From: Burkholderiaceae bacterium | Lineage (GTDB): Bacteria > Pseudomonadota > Gammaproteobacteria > Burkholderiales > Burkholderiaceae_C | Assembly (NCBI GenBank): GCA_030726195.1 | Contig: JANREF010000286.1 | Span: 1-17,165 of the forward strand | Direction of reading: 5' to 3' | Length of the DNA stretch: 17,165 nucleotides | Shown: piece by piece, positions 8,027-15,845 of the stretch | How positions within the stretch are numbered: the first letter of the stretch is position 1 | Layout of the letters: each line of letters begins with the position of its first letter | The notes under the pieces: model-generated | The model's input: the letters and a program-made list of their open reading frames with translations, nothing else | Database searches by the model: none | Told to the model about the DNA's origin: nothing | Position numbers and translations under genes: made by a program

Positions 8027-8302
8027 TCAGTTGAACTGTGCGGCTTCACGCTGACGCAGCGTTTGCCATAAAGCGAGCTTGGCCTCAGCGTTCATGCTGC
8101 CCCAGCGGGCAATTTCGTCTAGGCTGCGGTAACAGCCGCCGCACAAGGGCTGTTCGGGGGTGACCGCGCTCATGGTGCACACACCCACGCAAGGCGATGG
8201 CGCTTGGCCAGGCGTGAGCCGCTGCGCACGCTGCCAGCGTGCCTCTAAGGAGTCGCTGGGGTTGGCGTGCAGGTTGGCCTGCGGGTTGGCGGATGTGTAC
8301 AT
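8027..8302 (-). CDS. DUF1289 small cysteine-rich protein
   Basis: 91-residue protein. The C-terminal half matches the DUF1289 pattern: SPCVGVC, then LCGGCYRSLDEIARW. It has four cysteines spaced C38-x3-C42-x11-C54-x2-C57 and ends in an Arg/Gln-rich helix. The Cys pattern suggests a zinc or iron-sulfur site, which is inference; no reaction is known for the family. The first ~34 residues are variable and low in secondary structure. ATG 8302 was chosen because the in-frame sequence further upstream overlaps the lysE reading frame and shows no family similarity. The protein is encoded directly upstream of the DsbA-like isomerase gene (29 bp), a pairing I recall from other betaproteobacteria. The 86-bp gap up to the lysE stop holds no other gene and no strong hairpin. 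Confidence 0.8.
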   Translation of the reverse strand: MYTSANPQANLHANPSDSLEARWQRAQRLTPGQAPSPCVGVCTMSAVTPEQPLCGGCYRSLDEIARWGSMNAEAKLALWQTLRQREAAQFN

Positions 8303-8388
8303 GCCTCTATTGTGCAAGCGCGGCGCATTGCAAGCAGTCGCGTCAGTGGCACCCCGACTGGCAGCGCGGTCTTTGACGGGGTAGCCCG

Positions 8389-9051
8389 CTAAGCGGCAAC
8401 CCGCTTGACCAGCAGCAAACTGGCCCCCATGAGCATGAGCACACCACCAAACACGCGGTTTTGCCGCACTTGCGCTTTGGCTGAACGCATGATGGCTTGC
8501 AAACGCGAGGCCAAGAACGCATAGCCATGCATGACCGTGATGTCCACCGCGTTCATGGTCAGACACAACATGAGCAACTGCAGCGGCAGTGACCGGTGTG
8601 GGTCAATGAACTGCGGCAGCACCGCCACCATGAACACAATGCCTTTGGGGTTGGACAAATTGGTGAATATGCCTGTGAACAAGCGCTCGCGCGTGCTCGG
8701 TATGCGCTTGCCCAACTCGGCCGTAGCGGTGTGCGCGGCATCGGCCACGGCCGACTCACCTGCGGCAATGGGTGCACGCCACTGTTTGAGGCCCAAATAA
8801 AACAAATAGCCTGCGCCCACCACTTTGACCACCAAAAAGGCATTGGCCGATGCCACCAGAACGGCGCCCACACCAGCCCCCGCAACCAGCAACACCACCG
8901 ACAAGCCCATTTGCAGACCAATGATGGTGGCGGTGGTTTTTTTAACGCCGTAGGCCAAGCCGTGACTCATGGATACAACCGCGCCCGAGCCTGGCGATAT
9001 GGCAATCACCCAACAGGCTACAAAATAAGTCATCCAAACGCTGAAATCCAT
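8389..9051 (-). CDS. LysE/RhtB-family amino-acid exporter
   Basis: Inner-membrane protein of 220 residues, the normal size of the family that exports amino acids such as lysine, homoserine or threonine. It begins [25 protein letters not shown], containing the family ISPGP-like motif (here ISPGS) in helix 1, followed by hydrophobic segments near 36-60, 63-83 and, after a hydrophilic loop of about 90-125, three more towards the C-terminus. The [20 protein letters not shown] stretch near 130-150 is a hallmark of the RhtB group. ATG 9051 is chosen because the earlier open frame is hydrophilic and overlaps the divergent monooxygenase. No strong ribosome binding site is visible. The substrate cannot be told from sequence. 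The 60-bp gap to the divergent gene must hold both promoters, but I could not pick out convincing boxes. Confidence 0.9.
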   Translation of the reverse strand: MDFSVWMTYFVACWVIAISPGSGAVVSMSHGLAYGVKKTTATIIGLQMGLSVVLLVAGAGVGAVLVASANAFLVVKVVGAGYLFYLGLKQWRAPIAAGESAVADAAHTATAELGKRIPSTRERLFTGIFTNLSNPKGIVFMVAVLPQFIDPHRSLPLQLLMLCLTMNAVDITVMHGYAFLASRLQAIMRSAKAQVRQNRVFGGVLMLMGASLLLVKRVAA

Positions 9052-9111
9052 GGCGAGAGTGTAGCCATTTCCGCGACTGCAAACGTGGCACAAAGCGCCG
9101 ACAATGCACGC

Positions 9112-10176
<1,065 letters not shown>

Positions 10177-10269
10177 CAGCCGGGCGTCGGCAGCCGTTGC
10201 AACTAAGGGCACGCCCCACCTTCACCGTCACCCTCACACCCCCATGTCACCCGCACACCTCCACCGTCA

Positions 10270-10290
10270 CCCTCGGACTTGATCCGAGGG
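10270..10290. repeat. REP-like palindrome, type A, copy 1
   Basis: 8-bp perfect stem CCCTCGGA / TCCGAGGG with loop CTTGA. The core GACTTGATC is the reverse complement of the type-B core GATCAAGTC at 10297-10317, so the two form an inverted pair like the paired REPs of a BIME. Confidence 0.85.
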
Positions 10291-10296
10291 TCTCTG

Positions 10297-10317
10297 ACAC
10301 CAGATCAAGTCTGGTGT
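10297..10317. repeat. REP-like palindrome, type B, copy 2
   Basis: Same stem and loop as the copy at 10154, here 6 bases after a type-A palindrome. Either the two small hairpins or one longer A-B stem could form, since the 9-base cores are complementary. Confidence 0.85.
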
Positions 10318-10379
10318 GACAGCCGGGCGTCGGCGGCCGTTGCAGCTAAGGGCACGCCCAGCCTTCACCGCCACCATTA

Positions 10380-10409
10380 CCCTCACACCCCCTATCACCC
10401 TCACACCCC
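10380..10409 (-). other. Canonical G-quadruplex motif on the minus strand
   Basis: On the minus strand, four runs of three to five G (complement of C-runs at 10380-10382, 10388-10392, 10398-10400 and 10406-10409) are separated by three loops of exactly five bases. Two further runs follow at 10418-10420 and 10426-10430. Transcription reading through slyX would make this G-rich strand as RNA. Confidence 0.65.
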
Positions 10410-10456
10410 GACCGTCACCCTCACACCCCCATGTCACCCGCACACCTCCACCGTCA

Positions 10457-10477
10457 CCCTCGGACTTGATCCGAGGG
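10457..10477. repeat. REP-like palindrome, type A, copy 2
   Basis: Identical to the copy at 10270-10290, inside the second half of the 107-bp direct repeat. Confidence 0.85.
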
Positions 10478-10483
10478 TCTCTG

Positions 10484-10504
10484 ACACCAGATCAAGTCTG
10501 GTGT
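10484..10504. repeat. REP-like palindrome, type B, copy 3
   Basis: Identical stem-loop. It is the first strong inverted repeat met by transcripts leaving slyX (97 bp past its stop), so it may end or stabilise that mRNA. No T-run follows. Confidence 0.85.
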
Positions 10505-10600
10505 GACAGCCGGGCGTGAGCGATCGTTGCTGCCATGCGCGCACGCGCTTTGTCCGCGACACGAATACACGCTGTACCAAAGCTGAACGCGCACAGGTTC

Positions 10601-10831
10601 TTAATAGTGGGGTGGTAGGTCGTCGCGCAGGCTTCTGAATTCGCCTGTGGTGTCGCCGCTTTCGGGGACGCGTTTTTTGAGGGTGAGCACCTGCGCGATG
10701 AGGGCGTCGATTTGCGTTTGCTGCCGGGCGACTACAGCGTCTAGCTTGTCGAGTGCGTCCTCGGCATACGAGAGTTTGACCTCTAGGTTCTCTAGACGTT
10801 GGGCGTGGGGATCGTTGCTGGCAGTGCTCAT
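10601..10831 (-). CDS. slyX: SlyX-family coiled-coil protein
   Basis: 76 residues, the usual SlyX size. Residues 10-53 form a heptad-rich coiled coil (RLENLEVKLSYAEDALDKLD..., QQTQIDALIAQV), followed by a linker and the diagnostic SlyX C-terminus DLPPHY. The function of SlyX is not established; in E. coli it lies near slyD. Here it is the last gene of the minus-strand run, 33 bp after the HMG-CoA lyase gene, so it may share that transcript. The ribosome binding site is weak. The small size is matched by a clear family C-terminus, so it is real. Confidence 0.88.
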   Translation of the reverse strand: MSTASNDPHAQRLENLEVKLSYAEDALDKLDAVVARQQTQIDALIAQVLTLKKRVPESGDTTGEFRSLRDDLPPHY

Positions 10832-10864
10832 GCTCGGAACTGTACCTGAAGCAACATGCTGACC

Positions 10865-11794
10865 TCAGGCGCTGCTGCGTTTGTTGAGCATGGCCACACT
10901 GACACGGCTGTTGGGTGCGCGCCCCAGCACTCGACTGATGTAGTCGGCGGCATCGACCAATTGATCGAGGTCTAAACCCGTGTCTATGCCCATGCCGTGC
11001 AACATGTACACCACATCTTCTGTGGCGACGTTGCCCGTTGCGCCTTTGGCATACGGGCAGCCACCCAAGCCTGCAATAGACGACTCAAAATGACGCACGC
11101 CCATTTGCAAGACGGCCAGCGTATTGGACAAGGCTTGACCATAGGTGTCGTGAAAATGACCTGCCACATGCTCGATGTCGTAGTGCAGCAGCGCAGCCTC
11201 CATGGCGGCTTGTACTTGTTTGGGTGTTCCAACGCCAATGGTGTCGGCTACGGCGATGCGTTGCACGCCCATGGCTTTCATCATGCGCGCAACGTTGGCC
11301 ACTTGCGCAGGCGCGATGTCACCTTCGTAAGGGCACCCCACCGTGCAGGAAATGGCGCCACGTGTGGCCACACCTGCGGCGTGTGCGGCTGCGACCACAG
11401 GCTCGAACATGGCCATGGACTGGGCAATGGAGCAGTTGATATTTTTCTGGCTGAAGGCCTCGCTGGCTGCGCCAAACACCACAACCTCTTGCGCACCCGC
11501 AGCGAGTGCGGCTTGCAAGCCCTTCATGTTGGGCGTGAGCACGCTGACCGTTGCGGGTGCAAGCAGTGCGGCACGCTCTGGCGCGCGCAGGCCCGCCATC
11601 ACATCAGTCGCATCGCTCATTTGTGGCACCCACTTGGGACTGACAAAACTGGTGGCCTCGAAGTGGCGAATACCCGCCTGCAACAAGCGTTCAATCAGGC
11701 CCAACTTGTGCTCGGCGGCCACCATGGTTTTTTCGTTTTGCAGACCGTCTCTGGGGCCCACTTCGGTGATGTGTACGCGGCTGGGGTAGTGCAT
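10865..11794 (-). CDS. liuE: Hydroxymethylglutaryl-CoA lyase
   Basis: Splits 3-hydroxy-3-methylglutaryl-CoA into acetyl-CoA and acetoacetate, the last step of leucine degradation; cytoplasmic, metal dependent, TIM-barrel. 309 residues, full length. Visible sites are EVGPRDGLQNE at 11-21 (catalytic Arg15, metal ligand Asp16), ATSFVSPKWVPQM at 47-59, the metal histidines in GHFHDTYG (His213, His215) and the active-site loop AGLGGCPYAKGATGN at 241-255 with catalytic Cys246. It is the LiuE partner of the liuB, liuC and liuD genes upstream on the same strand, but separated from them by the ghrA gene. The symbol mvaB is also used. There is no convincing Shine-Dalgarno before ATG 11794; the 75-bp upstream gap holds a short 7-base tandem repeat. 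Confidence 0.95.
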   Translation of the reverse strand: MHYPSRVHITEVGPRDGLQNEKTMVAAEHKLGLIERLLQAGIRHFEATSFVSPKWVPQMSDATDVMAGLRAPERAALLAPATVSVLTPNMKGLQAALAAGAQEVVVFGAASEAFSQKNINCSIAQSMAMFEPVVAAAHAAGVATRGAISCTVGCPYEGDIAPAQVANVARMMKAMGVQRIAVADTIGVGTPKQVQAAMEAALLHYDIEHVAGHFHDTYGQALSNTLAVLQMGVRHFESSIAGLGGCPYAKGATGNVATEDVVYMLHGMGIDTGLDLDQLVDAADYISRVLGRAPNSRVSVAMLNKRSSA

Positions 11795-11816
11795 GGTGAT
11801 GTGTTGTGTGTCGTAG

Positions 11817-11837
11817 CGTGTGACGTGTGACGTGTTA
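11817..11837. repeat. Short 7-base tandem repeat upstream of liuE
   Basis: CGTGTGA twice (11817-11830), then the variant CGTGTTA (11831-11837), in the 75-bp gap between ghrA and liuE. It could be a binding site or simple slippage; nothing else supports regulation. Confidence 0.5.
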
Positions 11838-11869
11838 CAGGTTGACGAACGGAGTAGCTGAATGACGCG

Positions 11870-12811
11870 CTAGTAGCCGCGCGCCCTATCCACACAGCCA
11901 CTGAGCTGTTGCGCAGGCGTGCCTGCAGCCCACTGTTTGAACTTGGTGGCGATTTGTGTCACCGACTCGCCGCGCAATGTGCGCGCTGCCGCGTGCGGCG
12001 TACAGGTGACATTGGCGTGATGGCGAAAGGGGTGCTCGGGCGGCAACGGCTCGGTGGTGAATACATCCAGCGTGGCACCGGCGAGATGACCACTGTTGAG
12101 CAAGGCCAACACATCGGCCTCGACCATGTGCTCGCCGCGTGAGACGTTGATGAGGTAAGCACCTGCGCGCAAGTGCATGAGGTTGCTGCGTTGCAAAATA
12201 TGGCGCGTCGCAGGCGTGAGCGGCAGTACGCACACCACAGCCGAGCAGGCTTGCAAAAACTGCGGCAACTGCGCGTCGCCCGCAAAAGTGGTGACCCCAT
12301 CCAACGTTTTCGGGCTGAGGCTCCAGCCTGCGACGGGGTATTCAAAGTGCTGCAAGGCCTTGGCCACACGCTGGCCCAACACGCCCAAACCCATGATGCC
12401 CACGGTGAAATCACCACGCTCGCGCGGGCGCTTGAACGACCACTCGCCCTCGCGCATGTCCTGTTCGTAGGTAGGCAGCTCACGGAAGTAACGCACCACC
12501 GCTTGCACCACGTACTCGGCCATTTGCACCGACATGCCCGCGTCGTCTAGGCGGATGATGGACAACGCTGTGGGCAGTGTTTTTTGCAGCAATGCATCCA
12601 CGCCAGCGCCAATATTGAACGCCACTTTCAGTTGGGGCTGCTGGTCAAAGAATGCCTGCGGCGGCGACCAGACAATCGCTGCATCCGCAGGTGGGTTGCT
12701 GTCGGGGTCTTGCTCGTTCCACACCGCAATGTCGTGCTCGGGCAACGCTGCGCTCAGCTCGGCCAGCCACGCTTTGGGGTTGACGTTGGTGCAACAAAAA
12801 GAAATGTTCAT
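11870..12811 (-). CDS. ghrA: Glyoxylate/hydroxypyruvate reductase A-like D-2-hydroxyacid dehydrogenase
   Basis: 313 residues, D-isomer 2-hydroxyacid dehydrogenase family, reducing glyoxylate and hydroxypyruvate (or related 2-oxoacids) with NAD(P)H in the cytoplasm. The Rossmann motif GLGVLG is at 141-146. The catalytic triad is visible: Arg225 in NVSRGEH, Glu254 in TTEPLPPEHP and His273 in CTPHAAA. The protein ends CVDRARGY, the same C-terminal VDRARGY as E. coli GhrA, which supports the subgroup. After the second Rossmann strand it reads GWSLSPK, where E. coli GhrA (from memory) has WSRSRK, so the Arg thought to bind the NADPH phosphate is absent. It sits between liuD (89 bp) and liuE (75 bp) on the same strand, so it may be co-transcribed with a pathway in which it has no known step. 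There is no strong ribosome binding site. Confidence 0.9.
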   Translation of the reverse strand: MNISFCCTNVNPKAWLAELSAALPEHDIAVWNEQDPDSNPPADAAIVWSPPQAFFDQQPQLKVAFNIGAGVDALLQKTLPTALSIIRLDDAGMSVQMAEYVVQAVVRYFRELPTYEQDMREGEWSFKRPRERGDFTVGIMGLGVLGQRVAKALQHFEYPVAGWSLSPKTLDGVTTFAGDAQLPQFLQACSAVVCVLPLTPATRHILQRSNLMHLRAGAYLINVSRGEHMVEADVLALLNSGHLAGATLDVFTTEPLPPEHPFRHHANVTCTPHAAARTLRGESVTQIATKFKQWAAGTPAQQLSGCVDRARGY

Positions 12812-12842
12812 GACATAAGCATACTGCTGCGTGCGCTGGTGT

Positions 12843-12866
12843 GGGCTAGGGCTAGGGCTAGGGCTT
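12843..12866 (+). repeat. Telomere-like GGGCTA hexamer repeat, G-quadruplex capable
   Basis: Three perfect GGGCTA units and a fourth GGGCTT in the 89-bp gap between liuD and ghrA. Four GGG runs separated by CTA give a canonical G-quadruplex motif on the plus strand, the template strand for both flanking genes. Confidence 0.85.
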
Positions 12867-12900
12867 GCGCTGGGCGACGCAACGGTTGGTGTGGTAGGCC

Positions 12901-14973
12901 TCAGTCTTTGAGTGTGAGCAAGGCTTGGCCTTCTGCCACTTGGTCACCCACCGCATACAGCACCTCGCCCACCACGCCGTCTCGTGGGCTGGCAATGCTG
13001 TGCTCCATCTTCATGGCCTCCATCACAGCCACCACTTGGCCTTTGGTCACGGCGTCGCCTGCGGCCACCACCATGCTCACCACCTTGCCGGGCATGGGCG
13101 CGTTCAAGCCACCAGCGGCGTCATCCACTTGCTGGCTGGATACCAAGGGGTCTACAAGCGTCATCACGGCCTGACCGCTGCGTGCAAACACATGGCGCGC
13201 AGCGCCGTGAGACACCACGCTGACATCCGTCCACTCGCCATCTAGGCACACAGCCAGCTGACCGGGCTCGCTGGTGAGCCGCCACGCAAACGAATGCTCA
13301 GATACGCCTTCTAGACGCAACGCGCCGGGCGTGAGCGTGATGTGCACCGTTTGCTCGACCAACGTTTGTCCGACCTCCGATTGTCCGCCCACCGACTGTC
13401 CGCTCTGTACTTGCGGCCACTGCAGCATGAATCGCCGCGCCGCCACGCCTGTGGTTTGCCAGCCGTCACGCGCACTCCATGGGTCCGCACCCACTTGGTT
13501 GGCTTCTCGTTGCAACCCATCGGCCACCACGGCTGCGCTGGCTTGCGCCACAGCCAAGGTGTTGGCCTTGAACAAATTGGCACGCTCGCGCTCGATCAGC
13601 GCGGTATCGAGGTTGGCCTGACTGAAGGACGGGCTTTGCACCACATCGCGCAAAAAGGCCACGTTGTTGGCCACGCCAACCACATGCATGTCGGCCAGCG
13701 CCGCATCGAGTTTGGCCAAGGCCTGCGCCCGGTCCGCACCCCACACAATGAGTTTGGCCAACATGGAGTCGTAAAAGGGCGACACCACATCGCCCTGCGT
13801 CACACCCGTGTCCAAGCGCACGCCGTTGGCTGCGGCCAAGCTAAAGCGTGACGCATGCGGCGCAGCAAAGTGCACCAGCTGCCCAGTGGCCGGCAAAAAT
13901 TGTTGGTTGGGGTTTTCGGCGCAAATGCGCGCCTCGATGGCATGGCCATGCATGCGCAGTTCATCTTGTTGCTGGGGCAGCGGCTCACCAGCGGCGACAC
14001 GCAGCTGCCACTCCACCAAGTCCAGGCCGGTGATGGCTTCGGTGACGGGATGCTCCACTTGCAAGCGGGTGTTCATCTCCATGAAGTAAAAGCGCATATC
14101 GCCCTCGGGCGGCTGCTCCACAATGAACTCCACCGTGCCTGCACCCACGTACTGCACGGCCTTGGCCGCAGCTACAGCGGCCTCACCCATAGCGGCGCGC
14201 ATGCTGGGCGTCATGCCCGGCGCGGGCGCTTCTTCCAACACCTTTTGGTGGCGGCGCTGCACCGAGCAGTCGCGCTCAAACAAATACACGCAGTTGCCAT
14301 GACTGTCGCCAAAAACTTGGATTTCAATGTGCCGCGGGCGCTGCACGTACTTCTCAACCAACACGGCATCGTTGGCAAAGCTGTTGATGGCCTCACGCTT
14401 GCAAGAGTCCAGCGCCGCTACAAAGTCTGCACTGGCTTGCACAATGCGCATGCCTTTACCGCCGCCACCCGCACTGGCTTTGATGAGCACGGGATAGCCC
14501 ATGTCGTCGGCCTGTGCGTGCAAAAAAGCGGGGTCTTGGTTGTCACCGTGGTAGCCCGGCACCAAGGGCACGCCGGCTTGCGCCATGAGGCGCTTGCTTT
14601 CGGCCTTCAAGCCCATGGCCTGAATGGACTCGGGCTTGGGGCCAATGAAGGCCAAGCCTGCTTGTGCGCAAGCGGTTGCAAATGCGGCGTTCTCACTCAA
14701 GAAGCCATAACCCGGGTGCACAGCCTGCGCGCCCGTAGCGACCGCAGCGTCCAAAATGCGCTGCCACTGCAAGTAGCTGTCCGCCGGGGCACTGCCACCA
14801 ATGTGTATGGCTTGATCGCAAGCTTTCACATGCTGGGCGTTGGCATCTGCATCCGAGTAAACGGCCACCGTTTGTATGCCCATGCGGCGTGCAGTGGCTG
14901 CCACGCGGCAAGCGATTTCACCGCGGTTGGCGATGAGGATTTTGGTGAATTGGGAGGTGGGCAATGGCAACAT
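12901..14973 (-). CDS. liuD: 3-methylcrotonyl-CoA carboxylase, biotin-containing alpha subunit
   Basis: Carries out the ATP-dependent carboxylation of biotin for 3-methylcrotonyl-CoA carboxylase and holds the biotin; partner of LiuB. 690 residues, near the family's usual length. The biotin carboxylase domain covers about 7-450: FTKILIANRGEIACRV, PGYGFLSEN (88-95), ATP-grasp loop KASAGGGGKGMR (165-176) and MNTRLQVEHP (300-309). A middle BT-like region follows. The C-terminal carrier domain, from about 615, has VMEAMKMEH with Lys655 as the biotin site. ATG 14973 begins 2 bp after the liuC stop with GAGG just upstream, so translation is probably coupled. A 45-base imperfect tandem repeat at 13366-13410 adds GQS-type residues in the middle linker. 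The substrate call rests on the liu neighbours; from sequence alone a propionyl- or geranyl-CoA carboxylase would be possible. Confidence 0.93.
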   Translation of the reverse strand: MLPLPTSQFTKILIANRGEIACRVAATARRMGIQTVAVYSDADANAQHVKACDQAIHIGGSAPADSYLQWQRILDAAVATGAQAVHPGYGFLSENAAFATACAQAGLAFIGPKPESIQAMGLKAESKRLMAQAGVPLVPGYHGDNQDPAFLHAQADDMGYPVLIKASAGGGGKGMRIVQASADFVAALDSCKREAINSFANDAVLVEKYVQRPRHIEIQVFGDSHGNCVYLFERDCSVQRRHQKVLEEAPAPGMTPSMRAAMGEAAVAAAKAVQYVGAGTVEFIVEQPPEGDMRFYFMEMNTRLQVEHPVTEAITGLDLVEWQLRVAAGEPLPQQQDELRMHGHAIEARICAENPNQQFLPATGQLVHFAAPHASRFSLAAANGVRLDTGVTQGDVVSPFYDSMLAKLIVWGADRAQALAKLDAALADMHVVGVANNVAFLRDVVQSPSFSQANLDTALIERERANLFKANTLAVAQASAAVVADGLQREANQVGADPWSARDGWQTTGVAARRFMLQWPQVQSGQSVGGQSEVGQTLVEQTVHITLTPGALRLEGVSEHSFAWRLTSEPGQLAVCLDGEWTDVSVVSHGAARHVFARSGQAVMTLVDPLVSSQQVDDAAGGLNAPMPGKVVSMVVAAGDAVTKGQVVAVMEAMKMEHSIASPRDGVVGEVLYAVGDQVAEGQALLTLKD
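13366..13410. repeat. 15-base imperfect minisatellite inside liuD
   Basis: Three adjacent 15-base units (13366-13380, 13381-13395 and 13396-13410), all sharing TGTCCG, encode the repetitive stretch around residues 522-537 of the alpha subunit (SGQSV, GGQSE, VGQT). The 15-base length keeps the frame. It lies in the linker before the BT-domain strands, where length changes are tolerable. Confidence 0.65.
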
Positions 14974-14975
14974 GT

Positions 14976-15836
14976 TTAGGCCTCGCGGGTAGGTGTGGTG
15001 CGGCTGGGTGCATCGGTGAGCCAGTTGGGCTTGCGTTTGTTGAGAAACGCCTGCAAGCCTTCGCGACCTTCATCCGTGGCACGAATGTTGGCAATCAGCT
15101 CGGCGGTGCGCGCACGCAAGGCGGGCGTGTTGGCCACGCCGCACACTTCTTGCACCAAGGCCTTACAAGCGCGCGTGGCGTTGGGGCCATTGGCGACAAT
15201 CGCGTCTAACAAGGTTTGAATCGTCGCGTCCAGTTGGTCGACATCCACCACCTCGTGCAACATGCCAAAGCTTTGGGCAGCTTCTGCACTGAAGCGCTCG
15301 GCGGTTACAAAGTAGCGCTTGGCCGCCACCTCGCCCATGGCTTGAATCACATAGGGCGCGATGGTGCCCGGCAGCAAGCCCAGCTTGGCCTCGCTCAAAC
15401 ACAGCTGCACGCCACTGGCGGCCACGCGTATGTCGCACACGCTGGCCAAGCCCACGCCGCCGGCGTAACAGTCGCCGTGTATGCGGGCAATGACTGGCAC
15501 AGGGCAGCTGTTGATGGTCCACAGCATGTCGGCCAAGGCCTGCGCGTCGGCGCGATTCTCGCTCCAGGTGTAGTCGGCCATGGCTCGCATCCAGCCCAAG
15601 TCGGCACCGGCGCAAAACGCTTTGCCGTGACCGCCCAGCACCACAGCACGCAAGCTGTCGTCTTTGGCCAGTTGTTTGAAGGTGTGGCTGAGCTCGGCAA
15701 TCACGTCGTCGTTGAACGCGTTGCGTACATCGGGGCGGTTGAGGTAGACGTGGGCCACGCCGCTGTCTAAGCGCACATCCAAGGTGGTGGTGCCAGCCGC
15801 GACGCGGCGCTGAGAGGGTGTTGGACTGTTTGACAT
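14976..15836 (-). CDS. liuC: Methylglutaconyl-CoA hydratase (enoyl-CoA hydratase family)
   Basis: Hydrates 3-methylglutaconyl-CoA to HMG-CoA, between the LiuBD carboxylase and LiuE lyase; crotonase fold, cytoplasmic. 286 residues. The oxyanion-hole segments are GKAFCAGADLGWM (71-83) and GDCYAGGVGLASVCD (121-135). The general-acid Glu corresponding to Glu164 of rat hydratase is Glu149 in LSEAKLGLLPGTIAPYV. The position of rat Glu144 is Gly129, which I recall as usual for the LiuC group. ATG 15836 is chosen because GAGG lies 5 bases upstream; the frame also has a GTG at 15842. It follows liuB by 9 bp and precedes liuD by 2 bp, so the three form a tight operon. A general short-chain enoyl-CoA hydratase is the alternative, made less likely by context. 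Confidence 0.92.
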   Translation of the reverse strand: MSNSPTPSQRRVAAGTTTLDVRLDSGVAHVYLNRPDVRNAFNDDVIAELSHTFKQLAKDDSLRAVVLGGHGKAFCAGADLGWMRAMADYTWSENRADAQALADMLWTINSCPVPVIARIHGDCYAGGVGLASVCDIRVAASGVQLCLSEAKLGLLPGTIAPYVIQAMGEVAAKRYFVTAERFSAEAAQSFGMLHEVVDVDQLDATIQTLLDAIVANGPNATRACKALVQEVCGVANTPALRARTAELIANIRATDEGREGLQAFLNKRKPNWLTDAPSRTTPTREA

Positions 15837-15841
15837 AAGCA

Positions 15842-15845
15842 CCTC
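15842..15845 (-). promoter_or_regulatory. Shine-Dalgarno that decides the liuC start
   Basis: GAGG on the minus strand, 5 bases before ATG 15836 and immediately after the liuB TAA (15846-15848). It favours ATG 15836 over the overlapping GTG at 15842 and suggests coupled translation from liuB. Confidence 0.65.

Noticed and set aside
8303..8566. Longer N-terminus for the DUF1289 protein
   Set aside because: The extra residues overlap the lysE coding region in another frame and show no similarity to the family.
8596..9111. Upstream in-frame extension of the monooxygenase
   Set aside because: The extension is only the antisense of lysE. The family N-terminus begins just after ATG 9112.
9052..9111. 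Divergent promoters between lysE and the monooxygenase
   Set aside because: They must exist nearby, but no -35/-10 pair with acceptable match and spacing could be picked out by eye.
10279..10506. Open frame across the repeat array
   Set aside because: It is Pro/Thr/His-rich, arises from the C-rich satellite and REP units, and ends at the same repeat-borne TGA as the monooxygenase. There is no sign of a real product.
13855..14979. Long plus-strand open frame (374 codons) antisense to liuD
   Set aside because: It lies opposite the conserved biotin carboxylase domain, has shadow-type composition and no recognisable domain or ribosome binding site.
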